A stretch of 64,000 nt of DNA from Agrobacterium vitis (lineage in GTDB: Bacteria; Pseudomonadota; Alphaproteobacteria; Rhizobiales; Rhizobiaceae): NCBI RefSeq assembly GCF_013426735.1, contig NZ_AP023273.1, positions 1,098,883-1,162,882 of the forward strand. The letters are read 5' to 3'. The position numbers were made by a program, and so were the translations under genes. Positions within the stretch are counted from its first letter, which is position 1. Each line of letters begins with the position of its first letter. The notes under the pieces were generated by a model. That model made no database searches. It was not told the DNA's origin and saw only the letters and a list, made by a program, of their open reading frames with translations. Shown piece by piece: positions 54,549-63,955 of this stretch.

Positions 54549-55666
54549 GCGGTTGCCTCCTGGGTCGCAGCCGCTTGGGCCAGTGCCACATCCGTCAGCA
54601 GCAGCAGAGCCAGGGCCTGACCGTAAGGGGTCGGCAGGTTGGGAATACGACGATAAAAATCCAGATCATGCCCCATTGGCGTGCCATCCGAGACACCTAG
54701 CACCACACCCTCATCATCGATATGGCTGAGCACGGCATCCAGCGCCCTATCGGCATGGAGCTTATCCTCCACCGGCAGGATGCCCGCCTCGATGCCGCGC
54801 AATATGCCATAGGCAATCCCGGCGGTGGCCGAGGTTTCAAGCGGCGAGGTCGGATCATCCAGCAGCGTATGGAACATGCCGTCTTCACGCTGGAAGGCCT
54901 TCAGCGAGCGCAACTGGCTTTTCAGCACATTGGCCAGAAAGCGGCGGTCCTTTTCGTCTATACCAGGCACCAGGAAGAACAGTTCCGGGATCGCCACGGT
55001 GATCCAGGCATTGCCCCGCGCCCAGAAGGCGCGGGCAAAGTTATGACGGCCAATGAACGTCCAGCCGTGATACCAGAGGCCGGAGACCGGGTCCGAGAGA
55101 TAACGGGCGTGGATCATGAACTGATAGACGGCCTCATCAATCCAGTCCTTACGGCCAAAATGAACACCGGCTTGCGCCAAAAACAGCCCGGCCATGAACA
55201 GGGTATCATCCCAAAGCTCACCTTCATTCAGGCGTTCCTTGACCACATGCTGAAAGCCGCCATCCTCGGTTTTCGGCAGGCTTTTCACCAACCATTCGGC
55301 CCAATCCTGCACCAGCGTGTTGAAATCGGGCCGATCCACATGACCGATCAGGATCGCCAGCGGCAGCATCGGAGCTGTGCTGTTGATCTGACGCGGCGGC
55401 AGGCCACGACCGATCTGCATGGCATACCAATCCACGAGATCATGGATTGCCTTCCTGTCGCCACTGGCGATGGCGCGGCGCAGGAAGCCATAGAGACCGA
55501 CGCCCACTTCCCAATCCCATTCGTCAAACTGAATGCCGCTTGCGCTGCCTTCCCCGCTCAAGCCTTCCTTGATCCCCTTGAGGCGGCTGAAAGCCACCGC
55601 CACTTTGTCGATTGTCTTTTGGAGGGCCGGATGGCCGGTCTCTGGCTGATGCATGGTCTGATCCAT
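54545..55666 (-). CDS. GH105 unsaturated rhamnogalacturonyl hydrolase (YteR/YesR-like)
   Basis: A 373-residue cytosolic (alpha/alpha)6-barrel enzyme that removes the unsaturated galacturonyl residue from lyase-generated rhamnogalacturonan or pectin oligomers. The family motifs NSTAPML (95-101) and ELWDDTLFMAG (150-160, with the catalytic Asp) and ARGNAW are intact. No signal peptide, so its substrate is imported first. Its stop abuts or overlaps neighbours on both sides within the operon. Confidence 0.88.
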   Translation of the reverse strand: MDQTMHQPETGHPALQKTIDKVAVAFSRLKGIKEGLSGEGSASGIQFDEWDWEVGVGLYGFLRRAIASGDRKAIHDLVDWYAMQIGRGLPPRQINSTAPMLPLAILIGHVDRPDFNTLVQDWAEWLVKSLPKTEDGGFQHVVKERLNEGELWDDTLFMAGLFLAQAGVHFGRKDWIDEAVYQFMIHARYLSDPVSGLWYHGWTFIGRHNFARAFWARGNAWITVAIPELFFLVPGIDEKDRRFLANVLKSQLRSLKAFQREDGMFHTLLDDPTSPLETSATAGIAYGILRGIEAGILPVEDKLHADRALDAVLSHIDDEGVVLGVSDGTPMGHDLDFYRRIPNLPTPYGQALALLLLTDVALAQAAATQEATA

Positions 55667-58183
55667 CTACTGATAAAGAGGGGTGATTTCACCCCGATCC
55701 GGTTGGGCGCTGTCATAGGTCAGCACCGGTTGCGGCTGTTCATGGCTGAAGGGCAGCGGACGTGTCCCTAGCCGAAAATCGCCGTCATAATTCAAAAACA
55801 GCGCCTCACGACCCGGTGCCCGGACCCGAAGGGTTCTCGCCAACGGATCGAAGTCGATGCTGGTTGTCCGTGCTTTCAAGCAGAAAATCTCGAAAGCCTG
55901 CGCGTCACCGGCTCCGACAATGGCCACCCAGCCCGAAATCGGTGCCAGTGCCCGCAATTCACGGCCTGCCGTCGCGCCTGCGTGCATCGGCTCCAGTCCG
56001 TGACTGTTGTAAAGGGCGGCAAACCCTTGCCCAGAGCGGGTAAAGACCCAGTTTTCCTCAGTGATTACCTCGTCCAGACCGTCAATGCCCAGATAGGCGT
56101 GGGTGAACGGCAGGCGTCCGCCTTGCGTATCGGCAATCAGCAGGGCGATATCGCCATGTTGCGCGACGCGCGGCAGGATGCCGCTTCCTGCCCAATAGGA
56201 GGGCCGCTGCGAGCCCCATGGATCGTCCTCGCCGGGATGATTGATCCAGAGCCGCGCCATCGGATGGCCAGCCAGCCTGATATCCAGCACATGCTGCTGA
56301 TGGCCTTTGCGTCCTGTCTTGTGATCGACCACCGTCGAAAGCTGCGAGGCGTGGGTTTTGAACACCACGAGCTTGCCGCTTTCAAGCCCCTGCGCATACC
56401 GCGCCTCTATGCTGCGTCCGTGCTTCAGCACCGCCAACGGAGCCAGATCCTCCGGCGGCTGGTAGTCGCTGGCGCAGAACATTGGCAGGGAGGCGACACC
56501 ACCATTCAGCCAGCCCTCTCCAAATGCCACCCAGGCGAAAGGGGCGAGTTCCGTCAGCGGCCCGGCCCGCAATTCCTTGTCATAGGCGCGGCCCTGAGAA
56601 CCCGCTGGCACCCCCGCCAGTGTATGCAGGGCGATCATCCGGAAGATCAGGTCCAATTGCTGGCGGGCGCGGGTGGCGATGTCAGGCTCCGCCCAATGTT
56701 CCAGCGCCAGCAGGCCAATGAAATCAATCGGGTAATAGGCGGCGGAATTCCATTCGGCCAGCCCATGCGCCTCGACGCTGTCGAACCAGCGATGCAGCCG
56801 CTGACGGGCCAGAGCCGCCTGCCCTACACCCGTGCGGCCAGACGCCGAAAACACCGCATCCGGCATCAACTGACCGGCCAGGAGCTGGCTGGTGTGGAAG
56901 CAGAGAACATGGTTCTCGCTCCAGAACCACATGGTGTCATTGCCCGGTTCATCCACCCAGTAGCGATAGCTCAGCACCGATTGATACACCCGCTCGCGCT
57001 GGTCAGATGTTAGAACATCAGGGTAAGCGCCGAGCAGCCACAGCAGCGGCACAAGAATGAAATCCGAGCAATCCTCCCGCCGGTCGATGGCGGCAAGTGT
57101 ATCGCTCAGGAGTTTTTCCAGCACTGCGTCATCCACCTGCCCGCAGGCCGCCATGGCCAGCACCCGGCCGATGCGCGGCGCACCATGGCGGGCCGAGTAA
57201 GCAAGCGCCTGCTGTTTGCGCTCCCTAAGGCTATCCTGCGAAATCTCCGGCTGTAAGCGGCTCAGAAAAGCAGCATCAATCACCCGGCTCGCCACACTGG
57301 CACCCTCACCCATGCGCAGCCGCACACCGTGATAACCATCGGCAATACCGAGCGTTTCATACACGATAAGGGTTCTGTCCCCGGCGCGTAGAACCGCCTG
57401 CGCCTTTGCCAGCACGGCACGCTCATGACCATGGCTGTAGACGGTGATCTCCACGGGAATATCGGTTCGCGGCGCGTCATCGAACAGTAATTCCAGCGGT
57501 TGACCGCAAAACACGTCGCGGGCCGGGCGCACGCTGCGGATCAACCGTTCCAGCCCCGCAACTGTCGCCCCATCCAGGGCCGCAGGCAAAAGCACGGCGA
57601 TTGGCTCTGCATCCGTCACTTCCAGCTCGACAAACCAGACCGTGTCGCGCTCCGCCAGGTCTTCGGTGTGAACCAGAATATCATTATCGCCCTCGGCCAG
57701 TTGCAGGGTGACATCCGACATGGATTCAAAATTGCGCCGGAACGGTTCGAAGCGAACCTGCTCCACACCATTCACCCAGATCCGTACCCCACCGCAGGTC
57801 TTCAGCCGCAGCGTGAGGCTTCTTGCCGCCGTGGCCCTGAACGTGCCACGCAGCCAGCGGCGCACATGGGTCGGAACATGCCAGAAATGGGTGAATTCCA
57901 CTCGCCGATTGGCACCCGGCAGATTGAGGTGATCAGGCTCCCAGTCGCGCTCCGGCACCAGGTCTCGACCGACCATCGTCGCCCAGAACGCCTTGCGACA
58001 CGGCAGATCGCCGACATCGACGAAACCGTTGATGAAGCGGTAATCGACGCGGTCCTCGGCGGGCGCCGCAATACCCGCAAACACACTGGCAGTGAGTGGC
58101 GACACCAGCCAGGACGTGATCGTCTCACCGGTACGAACCTCATAAACCGGATCTTTTTCTGCTGCTACGGAATGATCGTTCAT
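55667..58183 (-). CDS. large protein of unknown function in the pectin locus
   Basis: An 838-residue cytoplasmic protein. Residues about 60-200 look like a beta-sandwich (TCGGVRIWVNGVEQV and a DNDILVHTEDLAERD segment) of the sugar-binding type seen in GH families. The middle (about 330-560) is helix-rich, with WFWSENHVLCFHTSQLLAG. The end is beta-rich again. This layout recalls heparinase/lyase-type proteins, but no family is assigned and no catalytic residue is claimed. GGAGG precedes ATG 58183. It is the first gene of the leftward operon. Confidence 0.65.
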   Translation of the reverse strand: MNDHSVAAEKDPVYEVRTGETITSWLVSPLTASVFAGIAAPAEDRVDYRFINGFVDVGDLPCRKAFWATMVGRDLVPERDWEPDHLNLPGANRRVEFTHFWHVPTHVRRWLRGTFRATAARSLTLRLKTCGGVRIWVNGVEQVRFEPFRRNFESMSDVTLQLAEGDNDILVHTEDLAERDTVWFVELEVTDAEPIAVLLPAALDGATVAGLERLIRSVRPARDVFCGQPLELLFDDAPRTDIPVEITVYSHGHERAVLAKAQAVLRAGDRTLIVYETLGIADGYHGVRLRMGEGASVASRVIDAAFLSRLQPEISQDSLRERKQQALAYSARHGAPRIGRVLAMAACGQVDDAVLEKLLSDTLAAIDRREDCSDFILVPLLWLLGAYPDVLTSDQRERVYQSVLSYRYWVDEPGNDTMWFWSENHVLCFHTSQLLAGQLMPDAVFSASGRTGVGQAALARQRLHRWFDSVEAHGLAEWNSAAYYPIDFIGLLALEHWAEPDIATRARQQLDLIFRMIALHTLAGVPAGSQGRAYDKELRAGPLTELAPFAWVAFGEGWLNGGVASLPMFCASDYQPPEDLAPLAVLKHGRSIEARYAQGLESGKLVVFKTHASQLSTVVDHKTGRKGHQQHVLDIRLAGHPMARLWINHPGEDDPWGSQRPSYWAGSGILPRVAQHGDIALLIADTQGGRLPFTHAYLGIDGLDEVITEENWVFTRSGQGFAALYNSHGLEPMHAGATAGRELRALAPISGWVAIVGAGDAQAFEIFCLKARTTSIDFDPLARTLRVRAPGREALFLNYDGDFRLGTRPLPFSHEQPQPVLTYDSAQPDRGEITPLYQ

Positions 58184-58373
58184 GGCTCGCCTCCATGCGA
58201 TCATGAAAATATTTTTTATCCAGTCAAATTTCAATAAGAAAATCATGGATCGCCGAATTTTCGCCAACGAAACAGCTTGACGACACGTTTGTCAAGTCGC
58301 AAAAAGAGGATGGAGGCGCGTGACATTGAGGAGTGCTACGCCATTTATGAAAATATTTTTACGGGAGAGAATC
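58184..58373. promoter_or_regulatory. divergent promoter region of the pectin locus
   Basis: ATGAAAATATTTTT occurs at 58203-58216 and again at 58347-58360; its palindromic core AAAATATTTT lies about 23 and 15 bases from the two start codons. CTTGAC/GTCAAG (58276-58281 and 58291-58296) forms a separate dyad in the middle. ATGGAGGCG occurs in mirrored orientation before both genes. The central dyad is the best candidate for a LacI-family operator. No binding data; inference from symmetry. Confidence 0.5.
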
Positions 58374-59651
58374 ATGTCGAAAATTCTGTCAGGCGTCAGC
58401 GCCATCGTTTTGTCGGCGCTTGCGCTCAGCCATCCGGCCTTTGCCGAAACCAAGACCATCACCTTTCTGTTCACCGATGACGATCAGTCCTATGTCGAGC
58501 ATATGGCGGCGCTGAGCAAACAGTTCGAAGCGGCTCATCCTGACGTGAAGGTCAATTTCGTATCTTCAGGCTATGATGCTGTCGCCAAGCAATTGCCGGT
58601 GCAGCTGGCCGTTGGCGAAGGCCCGGATCTGGCCAAAATCACCGATTGGCAATTGGCGCCCTTCTATCTCGACATGCGGCCCTATATGAAGGACCCGGAT
58701 GGCTACGCCAAACTGCATGGCGAAAGCCTCAACCAATTGCGCCTGCCCGGCGTCAACGACCCGAAATCAATCAATGGCTATGTCGCCTCGCAGACCCTGA
58801 ACCTGCCCTTCATCAACAAGACATTGTTCGAGCAGGCGCAAGAGCCGCTGCCCGGCCCGAAAGCAACGCTGAAGGACATTATCGAGGCTTCCGCCCGGGT
58901 GGCCAAAAAGACCGGCGTGCAGATCCCCTTCACCATGGACCGTTCCGGCCACCGGTTTTCCGGGGCCGCCTTTTCCTATGGCTCGTCCTATGTGAAAGAC
59001 GGCAAGTTCAGCTTTCCCGACGAAGCCGCCAAGACCTATATTGCCGATCTCTACAACTGGACGAAGGAGGGTAGTTTTCCCAAGGAAATGTGGGGCGCTG
59101 CCGGCGGCTCGCAATACAAGAACATGGGCGACGAATTCGTCAATGGCAATGTGGTGACCTATCTGGCCGGCAACTGGATGGTCAATCCGTTCCAGAAGAA
59201 GATTGGCGACGCCTTCGAATGGACGGCAATCAACGCGCCCTGCGGCACCGCCGGATGCTATGCCATGCCGGGTGCCACCGGGATTGTCGGCTTCAAGCGT
59301 ACCAAATACCCGGAAGCCGTCGCCCAATTCATCGAATTTCTCGGCTCCGAGAAAGTCCAGCGCGAGATTGCCGAAAACTATGTGATCCTGACGGGCGCGG
59401 AGATCGACAAGCCGCAATACAAGCTGACGGACGACAATGCCAAGGCGTCCATGGCCGTCTTCAACGACAACGAAAAGAACGTGCCGCAGGAGGCACGGAT
59501 TTTTGAAAAGAAAAAGGGCGGCTCGGCGCTTTACCAGCAGATCGTCCAGCGTATGAGCCAGCTGATCGTCGGCGAGTTGACGCTGCAACAGACCTATGAT
59601 GCGCTGGCCGCCGATATCGACAAGATCAACGTGGCGACAGCGACGAAGTAA
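58374..59651 (+). CDS. sugar ABC transporter solute-binding protein
   Basis: A 425-residue periplasmic protein of the CUT1 type. Its signal peptide is KILSGVSAIVLSALAL, cleaved near AFA. The family body includes EAAHPDVKVNFVSSGYDAVAK split over residues 50-75 and ends with a helical C-terminus. It is divergent from the operon encoding its ATPase and permeases. The start at 58374 has GGGAG upstream; a longer GTG form from 58320 is possible. Confidence 0.9.
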   Translation: MSKILSGVSAIVLSALALSHPAFAETKTITFLFTDDDQSYVEHMAALSKQFEAAHPDVKVNFVSSGYDAVAKQLPVQLAVGEGPDLAKITDWQLAPFYLDMRPYMKDPDGYAKLHGESLNQLRLPGVNDPKSINGYVASQTLNLPFINKTLFEQAQEPLPGPKATLKDIIEASARVAKKTGVQIPFTMDRSGHRFSGAAFSYGSSYVKDGKFSFPDEAAKTYIADLYNWTKEGSFPKEMWGAAGGSQYKNMGDEFVNGNVVTYLAGNWMVNPFQKKIGDAFEWTAINAPCGTAGCYAMPGATGIVGFKRTKYPEAVAQFIEFLGSEKVQREIAENYVILTGAEIDKPQYKLTDDNAKASMAVFNDNEKNVPQEARIFEKKKGGSALYQQIVQRMSQLIVGELTLQQTYDALAADIDKINVATATK

Positions 59652-59673
59652 GCCGTTAGGCGCGACACAGTTT

Positions 59674-59702
59674 AAAGGCCGTCCAGCAATCTGGGCGGTT
59701 TT
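59674..59702 (+). terminator. terminator of the solute-binding protein gene
   Basis: CCGTCCAG (59679-59686) pairs with CTGGGCGG (59691-59698), one G-T pair, loop CAAT, then TTTT. A near copy (59875-59905, GCCCAG/CTGGGC with a T run) occurs on the other side of the adjacent repeat element. Confidence 0.75.
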
Positions 59703-59874
59703 CAGACTGCTGACAAAGCCTGCATTTATCCTCGACGTCATGCTCGGCCTTGTGCCGGGCATCTAAGCACGTTAATTTAATCCAATATTATCAATTGCTT
59801 ATTCAGAGACAGCAGACCCTCGGGACAAGCCCGAGGGTGACGAAATGCCGAGATCGGAGTTTGTCAATAAACTG
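59703..59874. repeat. RIME-like repeat with terminal inverted repeats, copy C
   Basis: A 172-bp element in the same orientation as 22018-22191, with the same ends (CAGACTGCTGACAAA and TTTGTCAATAAACTG) and the same two inner palindromes. The middle (about 59780-59800) differs by several substitutions and small indels. It is flanked on both sides by nearly the same 25-base terminator-like sequence. The gap 59652-59996 holds only these elements and the leader of the next gene. Confidence 0.85.
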
Positions 59875-59905
59875 AAAGCCGCCCAGCAATCTGGGCAGTG
59901 TTTTT
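59875..59905 (+). terminator. second copy of the terminator-like stem
   Basis: GCCCAG (59881-59886) and CTGGGC (59891-59896) form a stem with loop CAAT and a following T run. It matches the stem at 59674-59702 at most positions. Confidence 0.6.
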
Positions 59906-59996
59906 CTCAGCGGATATTATGGACCGCTTGCAACCGTCGAAATTTGGCCGCACATCCTCTCCAGAACGATGTGCAGATTTGAAAGGACAAGGTGCC

Positions 59997-61157
59997 ATGC
60001 CCATTGCATTGACAATCGATGACCTGAAACGTCAAGCAAAGCGCCGTGTCCCGAAAATGTTCTTCGACTATGCCGATAGCGGCTCCTGGAGCGAGAGCAC
60101 TTACCACGCCAACGAGAGTGATTTTGCCCGCATCAAGCTGCGACAACGGGTTCTGGTCGATATGACGGAGCGGTCGCTGGCAAGCACGATGATCGGTGAA
60201 CCTGTCACCATGCCAGTGGCGCTCGCCCCGACCGGAATGACCGGCATGCAGCATGCCGATGGGGAAATTCTCGCGGCGGAAGCAGCGGAAGCTTACGGCG
60301 TGCCCTTCACGCTGTCCACCATGAGCATCTGCTCGATTGAGGATGTCGCGCTTCATACGCGCCGCCCCTTCTGGTTCCAGCTTTACGTGATGAAGGACCG
60401 TGATTTCGTCCATAGCCTGATCGACCGTGCCAAGGCGGCGCGCTGCTCGGCGCTGGTGTTGACGCTCGATCTGCAAATCCTCGGACAGCGCCATAAGGAT
60501 CTGCGCAACGGCCTGTCGGCTCCCCCAAAATTCACGCCGAAACATCTCTGGCAGATGGCGACCAGGCCGCAATGGTGCATCGGTATGGCCAATACGCGGC
60601 GGCGTCATTTCGGCAATATCGTCGGCCATGCCAAGAACGTCTCCAGCCTGTCTTCGCTCTCGGCCTGGACGGCGGAACAGTTCGATCCAAAGCTGTCCTG
60701 GAGCGACGTCGCCTGGATCAAGGAGCGCTGGGGCGGAAAATTGATCCTGAAGGGCATTCTCGATGTGGAGGACGCCCGCGCCGCCGCCGATAGCGGGGCG
60801 GATGCGATTATCGTGTCCAACCATGGCGGTCGGCAACTGGATGGCGCGCCCTCGTCAATCTCCATGCTGGCCTCGATTGTCGAGGCGGTGGGAGACCGGA
60901 TCGAAGTGCATATCGATGGCGGCGTCCGCTCGGGCCAGGACGTGCTGAAAGCCTTGGCCTTGGGCGCCAAGGGGACCTATATCGGTCGGCCTTTTCTCTA
61001 CGGGCTTGGCGCGGATGGACGAGCTGGCGTGCAGCGAGCTTTAGAGATCATCGCCAGGGAGCTTGATATCAGCATGGCACTGTGCGGCAAGCGGCTGATT
61101 TCGGAGGTGGATGGCTCAATCCTGATGGGCAATCCCTTCGCTGCCGGGCCTTGCTGA
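59997..61157 (+). CDS. lldD: FMN-dependent L-lactate / 2-hydroxyacid dehydrogenase
   Basis: A 386-residue member of the alpha-hydroxy-acid oxidase family (TIM barrel with FMN). The catalytic-base motif is SNHGGRQLDGAPS, and VPKMFFDYADSGSW is the family N-terminus. LALAPTG and the phosphate-binding DGGVRSGQDV and GRPFLYG segments bind FMN. It probably oxidises L-lactate and feeds the respiratory chain. AAGGA precedes the ATG at 59997. It is followed 100 bases later by a carboxylate-type carrier on the same strand. Confidence 0.88.
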   Translation: MPIALTIDDLKRQAKRRVPKMFFDYADSGSWSESTYHANESDFARIKLRQRVLVDMTERSLASTMIGEPVTMPVALAPTGMTGMQHADGEILAAEAAEAYGVPFTLSTMSICSIEDVALHTRRPFWFQLYVMKDRDFVHSLIDRAKAARCSALVLTLDLQILGQRHKDLRNGLSAPPKFTPKHLWQMATRPQWCIGMANTRRRHFGNIVGHAKNVSSLSSLSAWTAEQFDPKLSWSDVAWIKERWGGKLILKGILDVEDARAAADSGADAIIVSNHGGRQLDGAPSSISMLASIVEAVGDRIEVHIDGGVRSGQDVLKALALGAKGTYIGRPFLYGLGADGRAGVQRALEIIARELDISMALCGKRLISEVDGSILMGNPFAAGPC

Positions 61158-61257
61158 ACCAATTCTCTCACCCTTGCCGTGTAAATCCTGTTCTACATCT
61201 TGAAATCCTCCGCATAATCAGCGACCAAAATGGATAGTTTTTTCGCAAGGCAGGATC

Positions 61258-62604
61258 ATGTCCCCCATCAGCACTCCGGCATCGCCTCCCCGTCAGCTTA
61301 CCCGGGCGGATTTTCGCACCCTTGGGCTTTCAGCCTTGGGCGGGGCGTTGGAATTCTACGATTTCATTATCTTCGTGTTTTTCGCGGGTGTAATCGGCAA
61401 GCTGTTTTTCCCGGCCAACATGCCGGACTGGCTTGTGACCATCCAGACCTTCGGCATCTTTGCTGCCGGCTATCTGGTTCGGCCCCTGGGCGGGTTGATC
61501 CTGGCCCATTTCGGTGATGTGTTTGGCCGCAAGAAAGTCTTTGCCTTTTCCATCCTGTTGATGGCGCTCTCCACCCTCGGCATGGCTGCGATGCCGACCT
61601 ATGCCTCCATTGGCATTGCCGCACCCGTGCTGCTGATTATCATGCGGCTGTTGCAGGGCGTTGCCATCGGTGGAGAAGTGCCGGGTGCCTGGACCTTCGT
61701 GTCGGAACATGTGCCGTTTCGCCGTGTGGGCTTTGCCTGCGGTTTTCTCTGCTCTGGCCTGACACTCGGCATTCTGCTGGGTTCGTTGATCGCAACCGTC
61801 ATCAATTCGATGTTCACACCTGAAGATGTCGCCGCCTATGCCTGGCGCATTCCCTTTTTCCTCGGTGGTTTCTTCGGCCTTGTTGCCGTCTACCTGCGCC
61901 GCTGGCTTCAGGAAACCCCTGTTTTTGCCGAGATGCGTCAGGCGCGGACGACGGTGATGGAACTGCCGCTGAAAACCGTGCTGCGCGATTATCCCGCTGC
62001 TGTCATCATTTCCATGGCCTTGACCTGGGTGCTCGCCGCCTGCCTCGTCGTTACCACGCTGATGACGGCCACGCTCCTGCAAAAGCTCTATGGCTATAGC
62101 GCCCAGATCGCGCTGTCCGCCACCAGCTTCGGCACATTGTTCCTGATTTTCAGCACCGCTGCATCAGGCGCGATTGTCGATAAATTCGGCTCCGGGCGGT
62201 TTTTAATGGTTGGGAGCGTATTTTTGGCCGCAGCAACCTTTGCTTTCTACACCTATGCAAGCGTTTCGGTTCCGGTCCTGTTTGGACTCTATGCGGTAAT
62301 GGGCCTTTCCGTGGGCATTGTCGGGGCCGTGCCTTACGTGATGGTGCGCGCCTTTCCCGCACCTGTCCGCTTCACCGGCCTGTCGTTTTCCTACAATGTC
62401 TCCTACGCGATTTTCGGCGGATTGACACCGATTGCGGTCGCCAGCCTGCTGCCGATAAACCCAATGGCACATGCCTATTACCTGCTGTTCATCGCCGCCC
62501 TCGCCTTTGTGCTTGGCGTCTATCTGACGCTGAAAGGCGATGGGATCGAGGCGAAGGCTGGAATAGAGGAACTGGCCCGCCGCCAGACAACAGCAACGCT
62601 TTAA
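61258..62604 (+). CDS. MFS transporter, metabolite:H+ symporter (MHS) type
   Basis: A 448-residue inner-membrane carrier with 12 hydrophobic segments. LEFYDFIIF near the start, GDVFGRKKVF in loop 2-3 and RLLQGVAIGGEVPGAW are MHS motifs; the family takes up citrate, ketoglutarate, proline/betaine and other carboxylates. The substrate cannot be read from sequence. It lies 100 bases after the lactate dehydrogenase gene, so a related organic acid is possible. Confidence 0.85.
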   Translation: MSPISTPASPPRQLTRADFRTLGLSALGGALEFYDFIIFVFFAGVIGKLFFPANMPDWLVTIQTFGIFAAGYLVRPLGGLILAHFGDVFGRKKVFAFSILLMALSTLGMAAMPTYASIGIAAPVLLIIMRLLQGVAIGGEVPGAWTFVSEHVPFRRVGFACGFLCSGLTLGILLGSLIATVINSMFTPEDVAAYAWRIPFFLGGFFGLVAVYLRRWLQETPVFAEMRQARTTVMELPLKTVLRDYPAAVIISMALTWVLAACLVVTTLMTATLLQKLYGYSAQIALSATSFGTLFLIFSTAASGAIVDKFGSGRFLMVGSVFLAAATFAFYTYASVSVPVLFGLYAVMGLSVGIVGAVPYVMVRAFPAPVRFTGLSFSYNVSYAIFGGLTPIAVASLLPINPMAHAYYLLFIAALAFVLGVYLTLKGDGIEAKAGIEELARRQTTATL

Positions 62605-62647
62605 TTCGAAAGCCGGGGACGACGCTGACCCCGGCATTCCATTCAGG

Positions 62648-63955
62648 TCAGATATCCAGCGTTGTCTGATGCTCCCATGGCGTGAATTGTGAACAATAGC
62701 TCGTCCACTCCCCATGTTTGAGCTTGAGATAGGCCGAGGAGAACTCCTCTCCCAATGCCTGTTGCAGCTCGGTATCGGCTTCATAGGCCCGAAGCGCATC
62801 CAGAAGGTTCATCGGCAGCTTCGGGGCGTCCGTCACCGTATGACCTTCGCGGTACATATCGATGTCGTAATGCGGGCCGGGATCGGCATTGGTTTTGAGG
62901 CCAGACAGGCCAGCGGCAATGATGATGGCCTGAAGCAGATAGGGGTTCACGGCACCATCGGGCAGGCGAAGCTCAAACCGACCCGGACCCGGAACGCGCA
63001 CCATATGGGTGCGGTTGTTGCCGGTCCATGTCACAGTGTTGGGGGCCCATGTGGCACCGGAAACCGTGCGCGGCGCATTGATCCGCTTGTAGGAGTTGAC
63101 CGTGGGGTTGGTGACGGCAGCCAAGGCTGATGCATGTTTCATAATGCCGCCGAGGAAGGTTTTGCCCTTGGCAGACAGGCCAAAGGGCATGGCCTTATCG
63201 GCAAACGCATTGACCTTGCCGTCATTATCCCACACCGAGATATGGGCATGGCAGCCATTGCCGGTGAGGCCCTTAAAGGGCTTTGGCATGAAGGTGGCGC
63301 GAAGCCCATGCTTTTCAGCCACCGATTTGACCATGAATTTGAAGAAGGAATGCTTATCGGCGGTTTTCAGCGCGTCGTCATATTCCCAGTTCATTTCAAA
63401 CTGGCCGTTGGCGTCTTCGTGGTCGTTCTGGTAGGGCTTCCAGCCCAATTCCAGCATGTGATCGCAGATTTCGGCAATCACATCATAGCGGCGCATCAGG
63501 GCCTGTTGGTCGTAGCAAGGCTTTTCGGCGGTATCGAATTCATCGGAAATTGTCTTGCCGTCGGCAGAGATCAGGAAGAATTCCGGTTCCACCCCGGTCT
63601 TGACACGCAGGCCCATGCTTGCGGCTTCGTCTACCAGCTTTTTCAACATCACGCGCGGAGCCTGCTCCACCGGCTTGTCGTCCATCACGCAATCGGCGGC
63701 AACCCATGCCACGTCCTTTTTCCATGGCAGTTGGATCACGGAAGAGGCGTCTGGCACTGCAAACAGATCGGGATGGGCGGGGGTGAGGTCCAGCCATGTG
63801 GCAAAGCCTGCAAAGCCTGCGCCATCCTTTTGCATATCGGCAATGGCTTGTGCTGGCACCAGCTTGGCGCGTTGCGCGCCAAACAGGTCGGTATAGCTGA
63901 TCATGAAATATTTAATGCCGCGTTCAGCGGCGAATTGTGCAAGGTCCTGTGTCAC
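62648..63955 (-). CDS. glnT: glutamine synthetase type III / gamma-glutamylmethylamide synthetase-like
   Basis: A 435-residue ligase of the GlnT group. The catalytic-domain motifs are KTGVEPEFFL, the ATP region KPFKGLTGNGCHAH and the Asn/Arg-rich NNRTHMVRVPGPGRFE. Such enzymes use glutamate with ammonia, methylamine or ethanolamine. In rhizobia glnT follows the glxBCD genes; here those would lie beyond the right edge. Its start is near the window end at 63955 and appears complete. It is convergent with the MHS carrier. Confidence 0.9.
   Translation of the reverse strand: MTQDLAQFAAERGIKYFMISYTDLFGAQRAKLVPAQAIADMQKDGAGFAGFATWLDLTPAHPDLFAVPDASSVIQLPWKKDVAWVAADCVMDDKPVEQAPRVMLKKLVDEAASMGLRVKTGVEPEFFLISADGKTISDEFDTAEKPCYDQQALMRRYDVIAEICDHMLELGWKPYQNDHEDANGQFEMNWEYDDALKTADKHSFFKFMVKSVAEKHGLRATFMPKPFKGLTGNGCHAHISVWDNDGKVNAFADKAMPFGLSAKGKTFLGGIMKHASALAAVTNPTVNSYKRINAPRTVSGATWAPNTVTWTGNNRTHMVRVPGPGRFELRLPDGAVNPYLLQAIIIAAGLSGLKTNADPGPHYDIDMYREGHTVTDAPKLPMNLLDALRAYEADTELQQALGEEFSSAYLKLKHGEWTSYCSQFTPWEHQTTLDI

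Noticed and set aside
52104..54620. A long 838-codon frame on the plus strand opposite the ABC ATPase and GH28-like genes
   Set aside because: It is the antisense of two well-supported genes. Its translation is rich in Arg, His, Gln and Asp as expected for a GC-rich antisense frame and shows no motif.
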